A DNA stretch of 64,000 nt from Linnemannia schmuckeri. Lineage: Eukaryota; Mortierellomycota; Mortierellomycetes; Mortierellales; Mortierellaceae. The notes under the pieces are model-generated. The model was not told the origin of the DNA and searched no databases. It worked only from the letters and a program-made list of their open reading frames with translations. This document shows, in pieces, positions 1 to 11,389 of the stretch. Location of the stretch: the NCBI GenBank assembly GCA_029449235.1, contig JANATG010000008.1:1922001-1986000 (forward strand), given 5' to 3'. The translations under genes were made by a program, and so were the position numbers. Every line of letters begins with the position of its first letter. Position 1 is the first letter of the stretch.

Positions 1-514
1 GCGATTCCAGGTCTCTGACGCCATGAATGAGCTCGCTGCTTGTTCTTGTAAGTCATAACTATTATTTCAAGTGGGATATATATCAGGATAGGCGATTTTG
101 AAGAATATCGAGAGAATTGAGAGACCTTTCTCTTCTCCCGTTTTGCTTCTTTCTGCTCCGTCTTCCCTTTCTTTTTATTTTATCATCCAACAGTGACAGA
201 ACCCCGCTGACCTTTCTGGCCCTTCTCTCTGTCTCCTATTGGTTTCTTTCTTTTTTTTTATACCTTTCTCCACGTGTGTTTTAATATCACCAAACAAAAA
301 AAAATATAGCATTGGGATCAAATATCAGGAACTACTACCGGTACGGGACATTCAAGGACTGCGCGGCACGGTATGACCATCTCAAATTCTGTCTGAGCAT
401 CAAGACTAAATCCTCTCAGGTCGCTCAGGTCATGATCCAGAAACGTGATGCCGATCTCCGGGCGCATAAGAAGAGTCAGCCCAACTCTGAGGATGTCTGG
501 ACTGTACGATCGTA

Positions 515-545
<31 letters not shown>

Positions 546-732
546 CTTTCTTTCTCTTTTAAGAAAAAGTCTTCGAAAAATCGTGCGTTATTTTCGAGAA
601 TGGGACGGGTATTTGAAGGGTCTTCGCTGGAGGATTCAACGGACTGATAGATTCGTTTCTTCTTAATTTGTATTTATAATGGTTTATAGACATCCCCCAG
701 AGGAGTTGTTGGAGTTGGCAAGGCAGGGATAG
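1..732 (+). CDS. DUF3128 / EMI1-like protein, 3' part
   Basis: Only the 3' part is in the window. Exons read 1-47, 310-511 and 690-732, with introns starting GTAAGT and ending TAG, and the frame stays open to a TAG at 730-732. The product has the DUF3128 pattern: a Cys shortly before NYYRYGTFKDC, then DHLKFCLSIKTKS, then an EDVWTVR stretch and a short acidic end. Spaced Cys residues around a YYRYG core are typical of the family of yeast Emi1, a small protein linked to early meiotic induction; its biochemical role is not settled. Position 10 ends in CAG, so the first exon could instead begin at 11; frame does not distinguish the two. Family assignment is fairly secure, function is not. Confidence 0.72.
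512..689 (+). other. intron with long T tract
   Basis: Last intron of the EMI1-like gene. It opens GTAAG and runs straight into about 28 T residues (517-545), which is unusually close to a 5' splice site. The acceptor is TTTATAG. Exon-to-exon frame supports the call. Confidence 0.6.
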
Positions 733-853
733 GGTATCAGTAATAGGCGTCATAATAAACTAGCATGTATCTAAATCAAGTTCAAAACATATTACTGGCG
801 AAGGTTTTATTATTCTGCCATAAGGAAAGAAAGGTATACAAAGGGCGTCAATC

Positions 854-2734
854 TCAAAGGTCGGTGGAGGAAGCCGAAGAAGGGTTCCAATGGTGGGTCG
901 AGGCAACAGCATAAGAATGAAGACTGCTGTCTGCAACACCGCTCCTGCTAGCGCTGTCCTCTTCGCCCTGTGTGCTCATCGCAAGCTGCTTCTGCAAGGA
1001 CTGCTGTTGCTGGTGCTGTTGCTGGAGTTGAAGCTGTTGGCGGAGATGGTACTGTTCCTGGACGGACATGGGTGTAGGTGTCGCGTTATTGCTGTGAAGA
1101 CGAGCCGCTGACGATGTGAATGACGACGACGAAAGACCTCCTACTCCTGCTCCTCCCAGGCTACCAAAATCGTCCACAGAGGCCTGGATGCCCGTCGAGA
1201 CTGGGGGTGCGCTCCACACACTCTCGGCGGACTCGAAGAGGGGTGTTTCGGCAAAGGAACCAGAATCATGAGGGGAGCTGGTCATGCCCTCACGGAGAAG
1301 GTCCAATGATCCTTGACGGTGCTGTTGCTTGTGCTGTCGCTGTTGCTGAAGCTGCTGTTGTTGGAGGAGCTGTTGGCGTTGGTGGAGGTGACGGAAATCG
1401 TCCTCGTCCTCTTCCTCATCATCATCGTCGTAGTCGTCCCGGTGGCGACCCTGGTTCAGTTCCCGGAACGTCGCCGTGTCCCGACGGGAGCCTCCCTTGG
1501 CATAAAACTGCTGCTCAAACTGCTGTTGCTGATATTGGGGTTGTTGTTGTTGGTATTGCTGGTGTTGCTGTTGTTGTTGATGTGCCAAGGTCGATGGAAG
1601 GATCTGAAGACTTCCAGGTCTCGATCCCGATCCACTTGCGTTTCCTCCGTTTCCTCCGCCACCCGAACCTCCCTGTCGGTCTTGACGCGACATTTCCGAG
1701 TTGAGACTGCGGATGCTCGTCTTGCGGGCAACCTCACGACCGTCCTTGGATTTGGACTGAATCAATGGCTGGAAGTAATCAAAGACCAAGGTGGCACCCC
1801 GACGTTGAGCCCACCAGAGGAACAACAGCTTGCCGAGGTTGTAGCCAGGGATCCAATCGAGTAGGAACGATGACCAGGTATCGATCACTTGGACCGTTCC
1901 ATAGATGCTCCAGTAGGCCAACCATTGCCTAGTTGCCTTGTCCTTCCTCGTCTGCGAGAAAAGAGCCCATCGTCGACGCATCCGCTGCTTCATTTTCTCT
2001 TCAACCGTCATGGAGAGAATCGCCGACCCACTAGTCGTCGTCAGGTTATCCTCCGAGTAGTTAGAGTAATCCGATGGACGACCCCATGAGGAAGCAATCG
2101 ACCGACGACTGTCGTAATCCTCCTGGCTGCTACTATACGAGTTACTATCGTCTTGCAACGACGAGTCCTCAACCACCGAGATATTGTTACTGCTACTATT
2201 GCCCATCCGATGCAGACTCCTCGACGACCGCCTCTTACCCGACCGAACACTGGCTCCAGAACTGTAAATACTACTCCGACGACGATGGTGACGACTACTA
2301 CTCGTCAGGGGTGCATACTCTGTCGGCTCCAGGCCCAGCTCCCTCGGCGGCGCAATCGGCTCACTGTTAATGGTCCGGATAGAACAGTAAGCCGGATAAG
2401 CGACCGCACAAAGGTTGGTCGTCAGATAAACACTCCTCCGATACAACTGCCGACATCCATACAAGAAGACCAAACAGAGAACTGAATAGACATGTTGTGG
2501 TTTAAGGCCGACCCGGAAGAGAATAAACTTGAAGAAAAAGTTTTCGGATAGGAGGGACTCGAGCTGTTCTATCCTCGAGAGATGGTGGCGTCGAATGTAG
2601 AAGGTGATGGAGGAGAGGTTGAGGGGCACGGTGGCCTCAACGCGGTCAAGGGCGCGGTCGAGGAGGGCTGTGAAGGGGAGTGGGGGGTCTGTCTGGGTGG
2701 ACGAGTCGACCTTTGCGCGGGGGAAAGACGCCAT
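854..2734 (-). CDS. TB2/DP1/HVA22 (REEP/Yop1-like) membrane protein with large insert and polyQ tail
   Basis: A single uninterrupted 626-residue reading frame. Residues about 78-122 form a hydrophobic segment ending in YPAYCSIRTINS, the classic first half of the TB2/DP1/HVA22 domain. The second half, RQWLAYWSIYGTVQVIDTW through WAQRRGATLVFDYFQPLI, lies at about 269-325. In ordinary Yop1/REEP proteins these halves are almost adjacent; here they are separated by about 140 Ser/Arg-rich residues. The tail (330-626) is disordered, with polyQ, acidic and Ser-rich runs. Family members are hairpin proteins that curve and tubulate the ER membrane, so an ER-shaping role is likely, though the insert may alter it. 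Transcription is divergent from RPF2. The start is the first ATG in frame and is followed directly by the conserved region. Confidence 0.82.
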   Translation of the reverse strand: MASFPRAKVDSSTQTDPPLPFTALLDRALDRVEATVPLNLSSITFYIRRHHLSRIEQLESLLSENFFFKFILFRVGLKPQHVYSVLCLVFLYGCRQLYRRSVYLTTNLCAVAYPAYCSIRTINSEPIAPPRELGLEPTEYAPLTSSSRHHRRRSSIYSSGASVRSGKRRSSRSLHRMGNSSSNNISVVEDSSLQDDSNSYSSSQEDYDSRRSIASSWGRPSDYSNYSEDNLTTTSGSAILSMTVEEKMKQRMRRRWALFSQTRKDKATRQWLAYWSIYGTVQVIDTWSSFLLDWIPGYNLGKLLFLWWAQRRGATLVFDYFQPLIQSKSKDGREVARKTSIRSLNSEMSRQDRQGGSGGGGNGGNASGSGSRPGSLQILPSTLAHQQQQQHQQYQQQQPQYQQQQFEQQFYAKGGSRRDTATFRELNQGRHRDDYDDDDEEEDEDDFRHLHQRQQLLQQQQLQQQRQHKQQHRQGSLDLLREGMTSSPHDSGSFAETPLFESAESVWSAPPVSTGIQASVDDFGSLGGAGVGGLSSSSFTSSAARLHSNNATPTPMSVQEQYHLRQQLQLQQQHQQQQSLQKQLAMSTQGEEDSASRSGVADSSLHSYAVASTHHWNPSSASSTDL

Positions 2735-3543
2735 CGTGTGCCCTAGTTTACAGCGTCCAGTCTAGGAAGCAGGCTGGCTGCTGTTGTGTTGTATTTGTGT
2801 GCGGGAGAGTTGGACCTGCAGGAAAGGTGTGAAATCGAAGAAAAGGGTGCGGGGTGGAGGGGAAGGAATAGGAGGAGAGTGGAGGGAGAGAGATGGTGAA
2901 GAGGAGAGAAGGATGAAAGGAAAGAGATGCAAAAAGTTGAAGAACGGGATTGGCAATCGTTTTTCCTGAAAGAGAAAAGGTTCGTTTCACGTGGGATGTG
3001 GGTGTTCAATTGCCAAGAAAGTCATTGTGTTGTTCAAATATGAACTACAAAAGAAAGAAAAACACTTTAAATAAAGTAGCAGTGAGGATGGTATGTGAAG
3101 AGCGAAGGTTTCTAAACTACCAGGGTGCCAGGTATGGTGCATGGGGGCCAATTAATGGCGAGAGGACTACATTGATGAGTATCTTGGATCAGTTGGCGCC
3201 TCGACAGTCTACTGGCAGGATGTCTTGCCCTGTCCTTCTTTGTTGCGCTGCAGGGGCAGGACACAGATGATCGGCCCACGTCTCCACTCAACTCTCCGTC
3301 CACACGATCATCCACAAATTCCACCCGAGAGGGAAAGATAAGTAAATTCCTCACGTGATATGCTGAGTGCCTAAAGTAGTTGTGACTGTGTACATCAAGG
3401 GCTTGTTTACTTCTTATTTTTCTTTTTTTTTCTTTGCTTCTGCAAACAAGAAAAGGGATTACCTCAAACTCACTCCATCACACACTTCCCATCACCCCTT
3501 CTCCTATCGCCCTCCTCCTTCCTTCCCGTCTCTTCTATATATC
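2735..3543. other. divergent intergenic region, REEP-like gene / RPF2
   Basis: About 800 bp between two outward-facing genes, presumably holding both promoters. The REEP side (2830-2950) is a long purine run on the plus strand, so the minus-strand leader is CT-rich. The RPF2 side (3470-3540) is CT-rich with a TATATATC just before the start. No further gene is supported. Confidence 0.5.
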
Positions 3544-4875
3544 ATGTTGCGCACAATGTGAGTCTCATTCAACAGAGCCTATGTTCAGGAACAGCAATAT
3601 ATATTCGACAAATTCACACCAACGACTATCAACCTATCCTTGAAACGTCTTGTGTATTCAGGCATTATGCAGGTCCTAACACTCTCCTTCATATCTACTA
3701 CCTTCAACCCACCTCTTTCAGCACACCCCGTAACGCTCGTGTGAAGCGAGTCCTGAAGAACAGAGAGGCCAAGACTGAGGAGAACATCAAGACTGCCATC
3801 TTTATCCGTGGATCTCAGACTAGTCAAATCGTCAACGATGCCCTCGCCGACCTCGTATGTACCCTCTTATCATGGAATCGTCACCGCTTTGTTTTGTGAT
3901 GTGCCATAGTAACTCAATGGCATGGACTCCAGCGTTAACCATTCAAACTCGTTGCAAATTTCGTTCATCCAAAATAGTATATGCTGAAGAAGCCTTACGC
4001 CGTCAACTTTACAAAGAAGAACCAGATCCATCCCTTTGAAGACCACTCGAACCTTCAGTTTTTCTCACAAAAGAATGATGCCTCACTCTTTGTCATTGGA
4101 ACCCACTCCAAGAAGCGCCCCAACACCTTGACTTTTGCTCGCATGTTTGATCACCAGCTCTTGGACATGATGGAGGTCTCAATCGAGAAAGGAACTCCTA
4201 TGAAGGACTTCAAGGTACTTACAAAAAAGCATATTTACAGTAAGGAAGGGCATGGGGGTGATTCGTGACAGAAAATTAACCCTACAGAAATTTCGCCATT
4301 CAACCAAATAGACCCCTAAGAGTGCTATCGGAATGAAGCCCTGCTTCATGTTCAACGGAGACATGTGGGATCAAAACCCTCACTACATTATGTTCAAGTC
4401 GATGATTCTGGATTTCTATCACGGACAGACGGTGGACAAGGTCGCCCTGGCTGGATTGGAATACGTGATCTCGGTCACTTCGGGCCCCATGACCTCCGAG
4501 GGCAAACCTGGCAAAATCTACCTCCGCACATACACCATTGTCCTCAAGCGGTCCGGTGTCAAATTGCCCCGTATTGAATTGGTCGAGATGGGTCCTAGCA
4601 TGGATATGACATTCGGTCGTATGACCGAGGCCAAGCCCGATGTATGGAAGCAGTCGCTCAGGGTACCCAAGGAGCTCAAGCCCAAGAAGAAAAAGAACAT
4701 TACCAAGGACGTTATGGGCGATACCGTCGGCCGTATCCATTTGGGCAAGCAGGATTTCGACAAGATTCAGACTCGCAAGATGAAGGGTTTGAAGAAGAGG
4801 ACTGCCTCTACCGAGGACGACAAGGATTCTTCAGAGAAGAAGCAGCGTGTCGACGACAGCGACGACGAGGAATAA
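3544..4875 (+). CDS. RPF2: ribosome production factor 2 (Brix domain)
   Basis: Four exons: 3544-3557, 3722-3854, 3978-4214 and 4312-4875, giving 315 residues in continuous frame. The first exon has only 14 nt (MLRT plus part of a codon); the joined N-terminus MLRTITPRNARVKRVLKNRE matches the conserved start of Rpf2 proteins. The body carries KKPYAVNFTKKNQIHPFED and SLFVIGTHSKKRPNTLTFAR, hallmarks of the Brix domain of this family, and the protein ends in a Lys-rich acidic tail. Rpf2 works in the nucleolus with Rrs1 to load 5S rRNP (5S rRNA, uL18, uL5) onto pre-60S particles. Assignment rests on conserved order and family-typical length. Introns are short and canonical (GTGAGT, GTATGT, GTACTT donors). 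Confidence 0.93.
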
Positions 4876-5152
4876 ACTGGAGATCTCTTTTCCTAGATAT
4901 ACTTACCCTTCTTTTCTCAGCTTTATTCTTTCTTTCTCTCTTTTTCCTGAACAATCCAATCACATCCTATCATCGCACTATTACTTTTTTTTACTTTTGC
5001 ATACAAATAAACACAAAACACTGCATCACACAAATAAGCGATTTAATTGAAAACTATGCGCGAAGGTGATACATAATCAACAAGTGTCCGACACTGGGAA
5101 AAAGCAAATAAACAGTGAGGAAAATGAGGGATAATAAGTACAAATTGTTATG
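4876..5152. terminator. convergent 3' region of RPF2 and dUTPase
   Basis: About 280 bp separates the RPF2 stop from the dUTPase stop on the opposite strand. It is T-rich and includes an AAATAAAC near 5005 and AAATAAAC near 5106, plausible polyadenylation context. No gene is seen. Confidence 0.4.
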
Positions 5153-6168
5153 TTAAACAACAATCTTGACGCCGGTGCTGCCGAATCCGTTGGCTCCACG
5201 CTCAGTAATATCAAGGTCCTTAAAATTGCCAAAGAAAGATTAAACATTGGGAGTATTATTAGTGACGCGGATGCTAGGGGATGAGACGATAAATTCGAAG
5301 AACAAACAAGCAGAGGCTTAATATAAGAGATCACAACTTACCTCGACCTCGAGAGCATCACACATGTACACCTTTTCGAGGACCAACTGAGCAACACGGT
5401 CACCCTCCTCGATCACAAAATCGTTCTTTCCAAAGTTGAACAACACAACTCCCAAAGGACCCTAAGAGCAAAACGAACGTATGGACAAACAGAGAAAACC
5501 ATGATATTAGCAACGCAGTAAATGGCTTCTCAGTGCAAATTAGTCGAAGCAGCGAATAATTGCACTCACTCTGTAGTCGTAGTCGACAACGCCGGCACCG
5601 ACATCGACAAAGTGCTTGACGGCGAGACCGCTGCGGGGAGCAACGCGACCGTAGGTGCCCTCGGGGACGGCGATGCTGATATCTGTGGGGACGATGCCCT
5701 GCGACTGGGCTGGGATTGTCATAGCCTTTGCGCTATAGAGGTTTATACGTAACGTCAATATGGATAACGGTTTAAGTCAGTAAGTTTCTTTTTCACGTGA
5801 ACGTCATTGAAAACAACGGGTGTGTAGCGAAAGCAGGCCAAACACAATAGAAAACGCTAAGATCGAGCGAAGTGCTATGGAGTTCCTCTGGCTCAAAAAA
5901 AAAAAACGATTGAAAAGAAAATTGTAAGTAGGTACCTATAAAGATCAAAGCCGGCGGCGTGCTTGGAGCCACGGGTAGGGATGCGAGCCTTGTCAGACAA
6001 CTTCTTCACCAGCAACTTTCCGAGTCTGGTGGTCATAGTGGAGGACTCTTCGACAGAGGCAACGGTGGTGTTCTCAATGGTGGCAGGGGTTTCGTCAAGG
6101 CGGATGAGCTTAGGGTCAGACTGGATTTCACTTTCGCAGATGCGTTTCTCAGAGTTGCTTGGGGACAT
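5153..6168 (-). CDS. DUT1: dUTP diphosphatase (dUTPase)
   Basis: Exons on the minus strand: 6168-5936, 5732-5570, 5461-5342 and 5218-5153, 193 residues in continuous frame. The five trimeric-dUTPase motifs are readable in order: AAGFDLYSA, then PRSGLAVKH, then GVVDYDYRGPLGVVLFN, then EGDRVAQLVLEKV, and the C-terminal RGANGFGSTG loop that closes over the active site. The enzyme hydrolyses dUTP to dUMP and pyrophosphate, keeping uracil out of DNA and feeding thymidylate synthesis. About 65 residues precede motif 1, longer than the minimal enzyme, and are Ser/Glu-rich; a targeting or regulatory role is possible. The chosen ATG at 6168 is preceded by a CT-rich leader, and earlier in-frame ATGs would add an unlikely hydrophobic extension. 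Confidence 0.95.
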
Positions 6169-6894
6169 AGTTGTGTGAAGGGAGAGTGTGTTTGTGAATG
6201 GAGACTGGGATGAAAGAGAGAGGAAGAGGAAAAGCAATGTAGTATGGTAGCCAAATAGGATAATATAAGGGGAGAGGGAGACGCGCTTTCTTTTGTTTTG
6301 TTTGTTTTGGTGGCGTGTGTCATTCAGGATTCGTGACTGCTCTGCAGGTGCGGGATGGGTTGCTGATCCACTCCTCAAGCGTGTTCTGACGCACAACGCC
6401 CAGTAAGAAATCAAGTAAGAAATGAACATACAAAAAGCAGAACAAGCAAAGGATAATAAGGTAAGCCTGTGTATATGTCCAATACGCGATACTTGTGAGT
6501 TGAAAGATCCCATCAAAAGGTGATGATGGGTCACCCCGCCATCGAGTCGCCTATGGTCTTATTTTCTCTTCAGTTACTAATCCCAAGACCGTGATAGAGC
6601 CACTGAGTGATGATAGAAAATGGTTAAAAAACATGCATTCATTCATGTATTCAAACACAATATTATAACATAGTGCGCGATGGCACCAATGGATCGATAG
6701 AATCGGGTCAGCAAAACATACACTCACTAACCCATGCAATTCAAATACAAGGTATCAGTACAAAAGAAAAAATCCTGCGCTTCTTGGCGCTCTTTCCAGT
6801 GCAAATCTTGTACAAAGTAAAAGTAGACCATAGCTCTCGTTTCTACGTCTGTCAACCACAAAATAGCACCGAATAGGCCGCACGCGGGAAGATG

Positions 6895-7390
6895 CGAAAG
6901 AGAAGGATAAGGAAAACTCCTTTTGGAAATTGGTCAAGAAAATGAGGAGAACATCGCTACATCAGCTAAGGTCGATGGTTCTCAGTTCTTGACAATTAGT
7001 AATCTCAATCAGAGTTTGTTTTTTAGGCTATGAGGAACTTGATCGTAGAGACGAGATGTAGCAATGCATACATGCATGGACACAAAAAGAGAACATAAAT
7101 CGAAGGAAGAGAAAAACAAACACCGCGTCTCCTTGGGCGTTGAGTATTAAACTTTGTTTAGAACAAGAGTGCTCGCTCTGCTCGTTAGGCCCTCTGATAG
7201 TGTGAAAGGGTGTAGACTTTGTGTTCGACAGATGACGCGAGCGGAAAAGAGAAACTCCTTTTGGAAATGGTGCCCAGGAAGAGGGGTAGACTTCCTTTGC
7301 CAAACGCTTGACAGGTACGGTTTTCTTTGTTGTTTGGTCAATTAGTAATTGAAATACCAATGTTGAGTTTGGTTAGAGGCTATGATCAGT
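6895..7390. repeat. diverged tandem duplication, period about 340 bp
   Basis: Two blocks share phrases in the same order: AACTCCTTTTGGAAAT at about 6914 and 7254, CAATTAGTAAT at about 6994 and 7339, and AGGCTATGA at about 7026 and 7377. Spacing is similar in both, so an old local duplication is likely. No coding capacity is evident. Confidence 0.45.
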
Positions 7391-7767
7391 ATCGCGAACA
7401 GTAGAATGCAAGCTTAAGGTAGAAAGGCAAAGTATTTATTCAATTGTGTACAAAAAAACCATTTTCATTATAGTATTGGCACACCAATTGGACATTCGTG
7501 TGTGTCTGCTATTCAAGGTGATAAAAGTGATTGTTTGTTGCTTGTCGATGTTGTGTTTGTGGTATAGTGAACTTTCAGTCATTTTGGCCGTACAGAGGCG
7601 GAGATCGCTGGCTGCGGAGCAAAAAATGTACGAAACAGCAAAAAAAAAAAAAAATCAAACTGAATGCCGACCAAACTGGGCAACGACAACCGACACTAGA
7701 AAGAGAGAGAGGGTGGGAGTATTTATGAGTTCACTCTCACACCCCTCACTCACTGTTGTTTTGTCCT

Positions 7768-7830
7768 CTTGACCTTTTTGACCCTTTTGATCCTTTTGAC
7801 CCCTTTGGCCCTTTTGACCCTTTTCAACCC
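7768..7830. repeat. CCTTTTGAC minisatellite
   Basis: About six imperfect copies of a 9-10 bp unit (GACCCTTTT variants). Read on the minus strand this gives a KGQ-like repeated peptide in an open frame, which I take as a by-product of the repeat rather than a gene. Confidence 0.7.
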
Positions 7831-8728
7831 CATTCTCGCTCTCCCCGCACACGTCGTTGAATGCGAACAAGCCACTTTCTCCCCCTCCACCAATCCATCA
7901 TTTTTCGCAGATAGGTAAGACACCAGGAAAAATACACCTCTCCTTGCCGGTGATATGACTCTTACTTCATCATGTACACTTCTCACTTGGACCCTCCTTT
8001 CTGAGTCTTTGAGCCACTCTATCAAAAGGTTATTTACATTACTAATCCACTCTGCCTTGCAGAAACCACTCCTGTACGCCCAGCAGGGGTGTGTTATTTG
8101 AACTAGAACTCTTGCCCTAGTGGAGCAGTGGAGCCAAAATTATTGTGTGTATCTTGTGCATGGCTGTTCTGGTCGGTTCTGTTGTGTTCTGTCAATCTGC
8201 CAATCTCTGTTTGAAGTGCATGTATTCCATGCACGCGAGAATGAGCGAGAGGGGGTGGGAGAAGAGCGGATAATCAAACCCGAGCCACTCTAACAAAAAC
8301 CTGGGATTCAAATTTTGAAAAGAAAAAAAAAAGCCGACCGACCATCAACAACAGCAATCCAATACCCTTTTACCTTTACCATTCATCCTTTGCTCATCTT
8401 TTTTTTTCGCTTTTGTTCCGACCTTTACTTTTCTTTCTCCCTCTCCTCCCCCTCTTTTTGTTTTAGCTTTCGTTTAACGGCAAAAGAAAATAAACAAAAA
8501 AAAAAGAAGTATTTATACCCCTCTCCTCCCCCCTTCTTAATTCTTCATCCTCATCTTTTTTTGCCTTTTGATCAAACAGTTAAAGACAGATCACTTTCTC
8601 CCACACACATAAAAAAAAAAATAAAACGGGTTGAGACACACACATTCCACTCCTCTCCATCAAACACCACTAGCACGTCCCAATAAGCAAAACACATACC
8701 CACATACGCTCATATATATACACAGACC

Positions 8729-11234
8729 ATGTCAGATCCAATGGCAAAACAACACCAGTCCTCTACACTCCCTCCATCATCAGCACTCGTCCAGCTCGAC
8801 TCTGAACTCACCATCGCTTCATCCGACAACAACAAGAAGAACGACAACCTCGACAAAGAGGAATACTACTCAACCGATAAGACTGATATCGATGTTGAAT
8901 ACGCCACCGCTACTGTTGATCCCCAAGATGAACAGCCCGTATTAGTCGACGGACCACTCTTTGGATGGATTGTGGTTTTTGCCTCGTTCACCTCCCAGAT
9001 GATCTCCATGGGCGTATGCAATGTCTACGGTGTTTATCAGGTACAGTCCATGCTTGCAGTTTTCGATCTTCATTCTTTTCATCTCCCTCTTTCATCGCCC
9101 CTTTTTTATTTTGTTCTCCCTTTCATCCCGCACTGCATGTCCATTGAAAAAAAAAACCGATCCGAGAGGTGCAGCATGCAGCACCTTTGTTTGTTGTTTT
9201 AATAACAGTAAGAACAGCAACAACAGCAACAACTTGTATTTAGCCAGGCGGTGGGAGGAAAAAGTGAAAAAAAAAAAAAAAGACAAATATGACTCGAAAT
9301 CGATTTCGCCCTTTTGTCGGGGTTGTTCTCTCTGTTTACCCTTTGACATGTTTTCCACTCTTCTTTTGGAAGCGTATTCCTGATACGGTTGCGTGGGAAG
9401 CTTAAAATTGAAAAAAATATTTTGGCTCTATTTGAATCAACCCCTTCTACAATAACACAATAATATTCCCCGCCAATGGGTCGGAGGGGACACTGACTGA
9501 GTGACAAATCAACCTCAGCTAGCCTCTGCATCTACATCCTCATGTCCACACCATCACAGCCATCATTGTCATTATCTTTCTTTTTCAATCCATCCTTTTG
9601 CCTCTTCCTTCTCGCTTCGTTGCATGCGTCTCCCTCATCCACCCAACAACAATCAATAATTAACGAACAGCAACATCATCAGGATCAACTGCACGCTCCT
9701 TCCCTCTTTCCAACCCAACAACACTCTCTTCACCCCCAATGTTCCCCCTTTTCTTCCCCCCTCATTACCCCTCACCCTCGGACTTGAGTTGAACCTTACC
9801 CATCTACCTTTCATCCGATTGGGCCATTTACCCAACGAGCGCCATCCGTCGCACACACTCAGACATACATACACATGTCCACATACACATACACTTTTCT
9901 CGGTATCCATGGCAAACATACTTAATTCTATGCACCATCCTGCCCCATTCATACTTCTCCATAGAACTACTACTTCACGGAGAAATTCCAAGGGTCGGCT
10001 TCTACATTCCAGCTGGCATGGATCGGTTCCCTCGCCATCATGGCCCTTGATCTCGCCGGCCCCTTCACCGGTTCCATCTGCGACTACTTCGGCCATCGTC
10101 AAGCTGCCCTCGTCGGCGTCATCATCATGACCCTCTCCCTTGCCGCTGCCGCATTCGCAACGCAGGTTTGGCAGCTCTACCTCACCCAAGGTATCCTCTA
10201 CGGTCTTGGAGGCAGTCTGACTTACTTTGCCTCGCTCACCCTGCCCTCTCAATGGTTCACCAAGAACCGTGGCCTTGTCACTGGTATTGCTATCAGCGGT
10301 GGAGGCATTGGTGGACTCTGGATCTCGCCTATTATTAGCAAGCTGTTGTCCAGCAAGGGGTTCAAGTTTACCATGCTGACCATAGCTATTGCTCATTTTG
10401 TGCTCTTGGTCCCTGCCTGTATGTTCTACAAGACGCGTCGCGAGACTGGTCGTCAGAGAGCAAAGAGGATCAAGCAATTTGGATGTCGCAAGGGTGAGTC
10501 CTTGGATAATGAAAAGAAGAGAAAGTTTGTCGACTGGACCATCATGAAGGACATTCGCTTCTCTCTCCTCTTCATTGCTGGTATTTTTGTCGTCAGTGGT
10601 TACTTCACTCCCTTCTACTTCATCAACTGTAAGTATCGATCGTTTTGTACTTTCGTTTCTTTTCGCTTTATTGTATTCCTTTTAGAGCAATCACTTACCT
10701 TCATCAACGCTTTATTCTTACAAACTAATAGCTTACGCGATTCAGCACGGCGTTGACAAGTCAACCGCAGCACTGTTAGTCGGTTTGATGAATGGTGCTT
10801 CGGCAGTCGGTCGTATTGTGATGGGTCTGGTCTCCGACAAAATTGGCAGCATGAACGCCCTTTGCATCTCTACTTTTGCTGCGACCTTGACCTTGTTCTT
10901 CCTCTGGACGTTCGCCAAGACGGCCGCCGTGATGTTTATCTTCTCGATCGCCTACGGTCTCTGCTGTGGCGCCTACCTGTCCTCGACCGTCTCTGTCTCC
11001 GCCGCTATCGCTGGATTGGATCGCTTGGGATCTGTCACTGGTATTCTGTATGCTGGTATGGCTATTGGTTCGACCATTGGATCGCCTACCTCGGGAGCTA
11101 TTCTGGACACTATTGGCCATGGTACCGACTACACTGGTGTTATTATCTGGTCGGGAACTGTCATGCTTATTGGAAGTGTGATCCAGTTTGGCATGAAGTT
11201 TGCCACCAATCGCAACATCTTCGCCAAAGTCTAA
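8729..11234 (+). CDS. MFS transporter, monocarboxylate-transporter-like (MFS1)
   Basis: Three exons: 8729-9040, 9965-10628 and 10732-11234, 492 residues. A hydrophilic N-terminus of about 73 residues precedes DGPLFGWIVVFASF, which matches the start of TM1 in SLC16-type monocarboxylate transporters (usual signature DG..GW). Exon 2 carries DLAGPFTGSICDYFGHRQ (TM2-3 loop), LPSQWFTKNRGLVTGIAISG and a charged central loop; exon 3 carries GRIVMGLVSDKIG, the repeated loop motif of the C-terminal half. Twelve TM segments are expected. Likely substrates are monocarboxylates or related organic acids moved with protons across the plasma membrane; the actual substrate cannot be read from sequence. Intron 1 (924 bp) is far longer than others here. 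Exon 2 has the same length (664 nt) as in the gene starting at 25541. Confidence 0.88.
9041..9964 (+). other. unusually long first intron of MFS1
   Basis: 924 bp from GTACAG to CCATAG, interrupting the coding sequence at the same point (after ..YGVYQ) as in the paralogs, whose introns here are about 106-193 bp. It contains A/T runs, CT-rich stretches and a small GTAAGAACAGCAACAACAGC repeat, but no supported gene. Insertion into an ancestral short intron is plausible. Confidence 0.6.
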
Positions 11235-11389
11235 AAGTTTGATGCAGTTGAATAGTATCGTTATCCACATTGTTCTTTCATTTTATCTAGTTCTCTACAT
11301 TGTACACTATTTACACCTACACTCACCTAATAAAATACCATTTTGCACAGAAGTATCCAAGGGTTACTGGTGGCTTTGATTTGGTGTAG

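Larger units (their letters stand above)
6169..8728. other. gene-poor intergenic region
   Basis: No gene is supported in these 2.5 kb. The left edge is the CT-rich dUTPase leader (minus strand). The middle holds a weak diverged duplication (about 6.90-7.04 and 7.24-7.39 kb) and a CCTTTTGAC minisatellite near 7768-7828. The right edge (8320-8720) is the A/T- and CT-rich leader of the MFS gene starting at 8729. Confidence 0.5.

Noticed and set aside
1120..1864. Long open frames on the plus strand opposite the REEP-like gene
   Set aside because: They are antisense shadows of the polyQ and Ser-rich coding region and lack any recognisable domain.
5342..5570. Possible frameshift between dUTPase exons 2 and 3
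   Set aside because: Careful counting of the C run at 5460-5462 gives a normal GT-AG intron and an unbroken frame.
7655..7870. Minus-strand frame with KGQ-type repeats, collagen-like in appearance
   Set aside because: Produced by the CCTTTTGAC minisatellite; no Gly every third residue and no flanking coding signal.
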